Below are positions 16,003 to 18,893 of a stretch of 18,893 nucleotides of DNA, piece by piece. The DNA lies in assembly GCA_963169595.1 (NCBI GenBank), contig CAUJFM010000092.1, positions 1 through 18,893 of the forward strand. Direction: 5' to 3'. Source of the stretch: Bacteroidota bacterium. Its GTDB lineage: Bacteria; Bacteroidota; Bacteroidia; Flavobacteriales_F; PHOS-HE28. The notes beneath the pieces are model-generated. The model searched no databases and had not been told where the DNA came from. It saw nothing but the letters and a program-made list of their open reading frames with translations. Numbering within the stretch: position 1 is the stretch's first letter; every line of letters begins with the position of its first letter. The position numbers were made by a program, and so were the translations under genes.

Positions 16003-16096
16003 CCCGATCGTCGGGAGGGGGGTATAATGGTCGACCTTTGTGTTATCAATGCCCCGGTGGTTTTGCCGGGGATCAACAAGTCCACCACGCTGGTGG
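16003..16096 (+). promoter_or_regulatory. Hairpin-rich leader of the cold-shock gene
   Basis: Three perfect hairpins precede the cold-shock gene: CCCGA-tcg-TCGGG (16003-16015), CCCCGG with an 8-nt loop and CCGGGG (16052-16071), and CCACCA-cgc-TGGTGG (16082-16096). A GACCTTTG sequence at 16033-16040 resembles the Bacteroidetes -7 element, which would put the second and third hairpins in a 5' leader of about 65-70 nt. Long structured leaders are known to act as RNA thermosensors in E. coli cspA; a similar role here is inference. The remainder of 15849-16115 shows no gene. Confidence 0.4.
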
Positions 16097-16115
16097 GCGC
16101 ATTACCAGTAAGTCA

Positions 16116-16307
16116 ATGTCAAGCGGTACAGTGAAGTTCTTCAACACGGAGAAAGGTTTTGGTTTCATCACCCCCGACGAGGGTGGTAAGGACGTGTTCG
16201 TCCACAAGACCGGCACCCGTCAGCCCCTCTACGAAGGTGACAAGGTCAACTTTGAGGTAGAGAACGGCCCCAAAGGCCTCAACGCGGTCAACGTGACCAA
16301 GGCCTGA
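16116..16307 (+). CDS. Cold-shock domain protein (CspA family)
   Basis: The product is 63 residues from ATG 16116 (MSSGTVKFFNTEKGFGFI), a normal length for Bacteroidota cold-shock proteins. It has the single OB-fold with RNP1 (KGFGFI) and RNP2 (VFVH) nucleic-acid-binding motifs and the typical ending KGLNAVNVTKA. Such proteins bind single-stranded RNA and DNA and melt RNA structure at low temperature or in rapid growth. The frame is open further upstream but those residues are unlike the family and cross the hairpins of the leader. It is a single-gene unit bounded by a structured leader and a strong terminator. Confidence 0.95.
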   Translation: MSSGTVKFFNTEKGFGFITPDEGGKDVFVHKTGTRQPLYEGDKVNFEVENGPKGLNAVNVTKA

Positions 16308-16332
16308 GGATCCCCCTCACGCAACAACAGCG

Positions 16333-16358
16333 AAGCCCCGGCGATGAGCCGGGGCTTT
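16333..16358 (+). terminator. Rho-independent terminator of the cold-shock gene
   Basis: AAGCCCCGGC and GCCGGGGCTT form a perfect 10-bp stem around the loop GATGA, followed by TTGTCGTT. It lies 25 bp after the cold-shock stop codon. Confidence 0.85.
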
Positions 16359-16468
16359 GTCGTTCATGGGGGTGGGAGGGAGACGGTCCCGATGGATGCG
16401 CGGGTTGCGTGGCTGTACGATCTTCGGGATGCCGCGCTGTCACCCGATCGGAATGGCGCGTCGGAGAC
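16359..16468. other. Intergenic region upstream of the split RAYT gene
   Basis: The stretch shows no credible gene. A weak GGGA-gacgg-TCCC hairpin lies at 16378-16390, but it lacks the GTAG/GGAG-headed form of known REP sequences. The promoter of the original RAYT gene should be here, but I could not identify it. Confidence 0.25.
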
Positions 16469-16540
16469 ATGGCCCATCTGCCGCAACGCCGGACCATCCG
16501 ATGGAAGGGATACGATTACGCCCAACGCGGTGCGTACCTG
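16469..16540 (+). pseudogene. N-terminal fragment of a REP-associated tyrosine transposase (RAYT), cut by IS110
   Basis: ATG 16469 starts 24 codons (MAHLPQRRTIRWKGYDYAQR, then GAYL) before the IS110-family element begins; reading on into the element gives only PVF and a stop. The W-x-G-Y-D-Y-x-x-x-G-A-Y start is the usual beginning of Y1/RAYT transposases, in which it leads into the first strand of the HUH core (YFVTICT). That strand continues exactly at 17770 on the other side of the element (TICTQDR). The fragment is too short for ordinary gene finding. Confidence 0.85.
16535..16540. repeat. Left copy of the 6-bp direct repeat TACCTG at the IS junction
   Basis: TACCTG here and at 17764-17769 flank the element. 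Removing everything between them (keeping one copy) restores the RAYT reading frame, so the repeat marks the recombination core rather than a long target duplication. Confidence 0.8.
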
Positions 16541-16564
16541 CCTGTATTCTAAGACCTGTGCAAG

Positions 16565-17557
16565 TCAGGTGGCGAACTTGTGAAGGTCGATGTAAGGTTC
16601 TTGGCGGTTGACCGCAGCAAAAACCCGGCTGACGAGCTTGTTGCGGATGATGTTGAGCGTGGACATGTGGTGCTTGCCCTCGGCGATGCGGCGATGATAG
16701 TAGAGCTTCATTTCCTGGCTGCATTGGATGGCGGAAGCGGCGGCACTACTGAGCAAAGTTTTCGCACGCTTGTTGGCCGTGGAACTCACCTTGCTCCTTC
16801 TGGCAATGCTTGTTCCGGAAAGATGATCGAACGGCGCGATGCCTGCATAACAGGCATATTTCCGCCAGTCCTTGAAGAGTGTGAAGTTCTCAGTGGTGAT
16901 GAGCATGTAGATCGCGGTTTGCGCGCCAATGCCTTTCACAGAGGTGGTCAGTTCGAAGTTCTTCTGCAAGGTGGGCTCTGAAGCGATCAGCTCAAGGATG
17001 TCCAGGTCCAACTGGTCGATGTGCTTGGTGAGCTCTGCGATAGCCTTGTTCTGTAGGCGTACGGCCTTGTCGTTCTTGGGTAAGTTCAGCATGCGGAGTT
17101 CCACGTTCAGCCGTGACTTGAGGCCCGCCCGATGTTTGACCAATTGCTCCCTGAGCGAGAAGAGCCTTCTGGCTTGCAACAGTGCTTTGTTCGGCGGCTG
17201 GTTCGGAGTGATCTCTTCGCGATATCTATAGGCATACTCGGCCAATGCTGCGGCGTCCACCTTGTCCGTCTTGCCGCGCTTGATGCCCATTGACCGCTTG
17301 GCAGCAAGCCCGGAGACCTGGACATAGTTCGCCTTCTGATCAGCGAGGAACACCAGCAGCGGCAGGGAGAAGACCCCTGTGTTCTCAAAGCAGAACAAGG
17401 TGTTCGTGCTGTCAATGCCAAGACGCTCCAGCCACTTGAGCATCTTGCTCCTTCCCACCTCAGTATTGGGGATCTGCTTGTGTGTCCGAGTGCTGCGGAC
17501 CACTACATCGAGGGTCGCTTGCGACACATCGATACCGACGAATTCCTTGAACTCCAT
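16565..17557 (-). CDS. IS110-family transposase (DEDD/RuvC-like recombinase)
   Basis: The product has 330 residues, normal for the family, starting at ATG 17557. The N-terminal RuvC-like domain carries all four acidic residues: Asp10 (FVGIDVSQ), Glu58 (CFENTG), and Asp98 and Asp101 (KTDKVDAAALAEYA). A coiled-coil region spans about 125-205. The C-terminal Transposase_20 domain includes KGIGAQTAIYML and Ser247 in the DHLSGTS motif, the position of the catalytic serine in IS621-type recombinases. These enzymes use a bridge RNA to pair donor and target DNA and exchange strands without long target duplications. The coding sequence looks complete and somewhat less GC-rich than its neighbours. A candidate bridge RNA lies just upstream on the same strand. 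Confidence 0.95.
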   Translation of the reverse strand: MEFKEFVGIDVSQATLDVVVRSTRTHKQIPNTEVGRSKMLKWLERLGIDSTNTLFCFENTGVFSLPLLVFLADQKANYVQVSGLAAKRSMGIKRGKTDKVDAAALAEYAYRYREEITPNQPPNKALLQARRLFSLREQLVKHRAGLKSRLNVELRMLNLPKNDKAVRLQNKAIAELTKHIDQLDLDILELIASEPTLQKNFELTTSVKGIGAQTAIYMLITTENFTLFKDWRKYACYAGIAPFDHLSGTSIARRSKVSSTANKRAKTLLSSAAASAIQCSQEMKLYYHRRIAEGKHHMSTLNIIRNKLVSRVFAAVNRQEPYIDLHKFAT

Positions 17558-17580
17558 TCTACTTTTGGGTTTGGTTAGTC

Positions 17581-17749
17581 GTTGCCTTCAGACCAAGACC
17601 TTTGATAGACCCTCACGTCTAGAACTCTAATTGGTCCCACGGCAACCGAGCGAGGAGTTCAGGGGACTGATACAGGCACTAGGTCTGCAAACCTGGCCGG
17701 CAGGATAGTTCACCCCTGGCTCCTTTCTCTTTCGGTAGCGAACCTAAAG
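17581..17749 (-). ncRNA. Candidate IS110 bridge RNA
   Basis: Read on the transposase strand, three units follow one another in about 169 nt. The first is a small hairpin (CTTT-a-GGT / ACC-g-AAAG, 17749-17729). The second is a stem CAGGGG/CCCCTG (17718-17713 with 17665-17660) enclosing an internal loop and an AGGT-ttgcag-ACCT hairpin. The third has stems GTTGCC/GGCAAC (17646-17641 with 17586-17581) and GACCAA/TTGGTC, then an internal loop with 9 nt on each strand, and a TAGAC/GTCTA hairpin. This is the 5' hairpin plus two loop-bearing arms described for IS621-type bridge RNAs (177 nt in IS621). The second unit's loop contains TGCCTGTAT, complementary to the element's other end. The exact RNA ends are unknown; the fold was made by hand. 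Confidence 0.55.
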
Positions 17750-17758
17750 GCCGGCAGG
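17695..17758. repeat. 10-bp direct repeat GGCCGGCAGG within the IS non-coding end
   Basis: GGCCGGCAGG occurs at 17695-17704 and 17749-17758. The outer copy lies beside the element's terminal inverted repeat and the inner copy falls in one strand of the first internal loop of the candidate bridge RNA. This is what would be expected if the loop carried sequence guiding recognition of its own end, although spacing relative to the core differs. Confidence 0.5.
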
Positions 17759-17763
17759 CAGGT

Positions 17764-18267
17764 TACCTGACCATCTGCACCCAGGACCGGTTGCATCGGT
17801 TCGGTCGGATCGTGGATGGCGTGATGCAACCATCACCCATCGGTGTATTGGCCCGGCAATGTTGGGATGCGATCCCGCAACACATGCCGCATGTGGATGT
17901 CGGGGAATTCGTGGTGATGCCCAACCATGTGCATGGGATCGTGGTGATACGGGAACGGTTGGTCGTTCCCGTGGGGGGCGATCATGATCGGCCCGAACGC
18001 CCGCCCGCGCCGCCCACGCCACCCACGAATTCCATCGCCCGCACCATGCCCGTTGTCCCCGTGGGTTCGTTGGGCCGCATCGTGCGTGCATACAAATCCG
18101 CCGTTACGCGCATGGCGTACCGCGACGGGTTGGTGCCACACGGTACACCCATCTGGCAACGCAATTATTGGGACCGTGTGATCCGTGACGACGGCGAACA
18201 CGAACGCATCGCCAGATACATCCGGGACAACCCGAAGAATTGGAAGGGCGATAGGTTCAATGGGTGA
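17764..18267 (+). pseudogene. C-terminal fragment of the RAYT/Y1 transposase (HUH and catalytic Tyr retained)
   Basis: From the right-hand TACCTG the frame continues TYR-LEU-THR-ILE-CYS-THR-GLN to a stop at 18265-18267. Joined to the 24-codon piece at 16469-16540, it gives a 189-residue RAYT: the HUH motif is PNHVHG (His77 and His79 of the joined protein) and the nucleophile is probably Tyr157 in WQRNYWDRVIRD. The ending YIRDNPKNWKGDRF is typical. RAYTs are domesticated IS200/IS605-type single-strand nucleases that process REP hairpins. A TTG at 17791 could start a shortened product, but it would lack the first strand of the catalytic fold, so this copy is probably inactive. The in-frame stop at 17680 lies in IS sequence. 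A Pro/Thr-rich insert (about residues 99-110) is unusual. Confidence 0.88.
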
Positions 18268-18300
18268 TGCAGAATTACCTTGCCGAAGAAATCCAAATTA

Positions 18301-18893
18301 ATGTCTCACAAGATGGATTGGCCTCTTCTGGTTCTCATCGGTGCTGTGCTTGCCGCGACCGGTACCTACTTCTATAACAAGCAGTCGTCCTCGAACAATA
18401 AGCAGCGCTACGAGAACCTCGCGCAGGGCCAAGACGAGACGAAGGAGCAGATTACTGCTGAGGCGGATAGGGTGGTATCAAGCATCAAGGATGCCATCGC
18501 GAACTTGGATCGGGACAAGCCGACAGTGATTATCAGTTTGCGTGCGAAGTTTCCCCGGGGCTTTGTAGTCCTGGGACACGAGGACGGTGTAACAACGTTC
18601 AAACCATACCCTGCTGAGTCAGATAGCATTCAGGTGAATGCGGTATGGAGCGAGGCCACCATGGTCGTAGACAAAGCCCAAGACATGGTAACTCTGATGC
18701 TCCCTGCAATCACTTACAAAGAAGGGTTGTCGAGCATGACAGTTGGGAAGTTGCAGATAGGTCCGATGCCAATCTCCATGCCTGAACCGAAAAGGCTCGG
18801 CTTGATTCGAACTCCTGGTGGTGCGCTCACGGTCGTTGCTGAATTGCTAGAGAGGAATATCAAAGGGGATCCAGTGTTCGTCGTGGGCTTCGA
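18301..18893 (+). CDS. Membrane-anchored protein of unknown function, C-terminus beyond the window
   Basis: ATG 18301 opens a frame of 197 codons with no stop before the edge. The product starts MSHKMDWPLLVLIGAVLAAT, a single membrane helix (residues about 6-24) with a short N-terminal tail, followed by a Gln/Asn/Lys/Glu-rich probable coiled coil (residues 26-70) and a mixed beta-rich region (TVIISLRAKFPRGFVVLGHED, then VTLMLPAITYKEGL). I recognise no family. It is probably an anchored soluble domain. Codon choice is less GC-biased than in neighbouring genes (AAA, ATT, GTA and TTG are frequent), and it directly follows a transposase, suggesting horizontal acquisition. A TACCTTGC box at 18276-18283 could be its promoter. 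The 33 bp before it hold nothing else. Confidence 0.65.
   Translation, partial: MSHKMDWPLLVLIGAVLAATGTYFYNKQSSSNNKQRYENLAQGQDETKEQITAEADRVVSSIKDAIANLDRDKPTVIISLRAKFPRGFVVLGHEDGVTTFKPYPAESDSIQVNAVWSEATMVVDKAQDMVTLMLPAITYKEGLSSMTVGKLQIGPMPISMPEPKRLGLIRTPGGALTVVAELLERNIKGDPVFVVGF

Larger units (their letters stand above)
16535..17763 (-). mobile_element. IS110-family insertion sequence inserted in a RAYT gene
   Basis: The element is about 1229 bp, bounded by two copies of TACCTG (16535-16540 and 17764-17769), only one of which belongs to the undisturbed target. Subterminal inverted repeats ACCTGCCTG (16536-16544) and CAGGCAGGT (17755-17763) are visible. The exact crossover cannot be placed within TACCTG; it contains CT, the core dinucleotide of IS621, and GT on the other strand. 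The transposase gene runs leftward, with only about 25 bp after its stop but about 210 bp before its start. The long upstream non-coding end is typical of the IS110 group, whose bridge RNA is encoded there, rather than the IS1111 group. The intact transposase and clean ends suggest a recent insertion. Confidence 0.88.

Noticed and set aside
16003..16096. Hairpins upstream of the cold-shock gene as a CRISPR or REP array
   Set aside because: The three hairpins have different sequences and no equal-length repeats or spacers.
16344..16611. Two overlapping plus-strand frames between the cold-shock gene and the IS
   Set aside because: They are not in the frame of the RAYT N-terminus, start in or near the terminator, and run into IS sequence; their products are unlike any family.
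16580..16981. Open frame of 133 codons on the plus strand inside the IS
   Set aside because: It lies entirely opposite the conserved C-terminal half of the IS110 transposase and has no recognisable features.

Overview
The window comes from a GC-rich (by eye about 60-65 %), uncultured-type member of the Bacteroidota, probably Flavobacteriales. The evidence is three large secreted proteins ending in type A Por/type IX secretion (T9SS) sorting domains, a CarboxypepD_reg/TonB-plug-like module, no clear Shine-Dalgarno sequences, and several TAnnTTCG/A boxes just upstream of start codons that resemble the Bacteroidetes -7 promoter element. No rRNA, tRNA or CRISPR array was seen.

Layout. (1) 1-56: the first 18 codons of a pRiA4b ORF-3-like protein on the minus strand. 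(2) 252-8254: an envelope/secretome block with a DUF4140/DUF4139 (MuiA-like) protein carrying a nested TonB-receptor-like module, a minus-strand T9SS cargo protein with Ig/PKD-like modules, a PDZ plus alpha/beta-hydrolase protein, and a 1139-residue T9SS cargo with 14 VCBS/FG-GAP repeats and a lamin-tail-like domain. A two-sided terminator follows. (3) 11999-8322: seven closely spaced minus-strand genes, probably one operon: small membrane protein, DinB-like, CvfB-like S1 protein, membrane protein, RidA, SAM methyltransferase, MmcQ/YjbR. (4) 12141-14656: yjdM/phnA zinc-ribbon gene, a second small membrane protein, and a T9SS cargo with a probable seven-bladed propeller. (5) 15848-14784: a fusion of a DUF1801 domain with a complete YdeI/OmpD-associated-type protein. 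(6) 16116-16307: a cold-shock protein with a hairpin-rich leader and a strong terminator.

(7) 16469-18267 is the mobile region. A REP-associated (RAYT/Y1, HUH) tyrosine transposase gene is split after codon 24 by an IS110-family element of about 1229 bp. The two halves rejoin exactly at a shared TACCTG, giving a 189-residue protein. The long non-coding stretch upstream of the IS110 transposase folds by hand into a small hairpin followed by two stem / internal loop / stem units, as expected for an IS110 bridge RNA, and contains segments matching both element ends. (8) 18301-18893: the start of an unrecognised, lower-GC membrane-anchored protein that runs off the window.

The best candidates for something undescribed are the IS110 bridge RNA in (7), the nested TonB-plug-like module in the DUF4139 protein, the DUF1801-YdeI fusion and the cold-shock leader. 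No clear defence system or biosynthetic cluster was seen.
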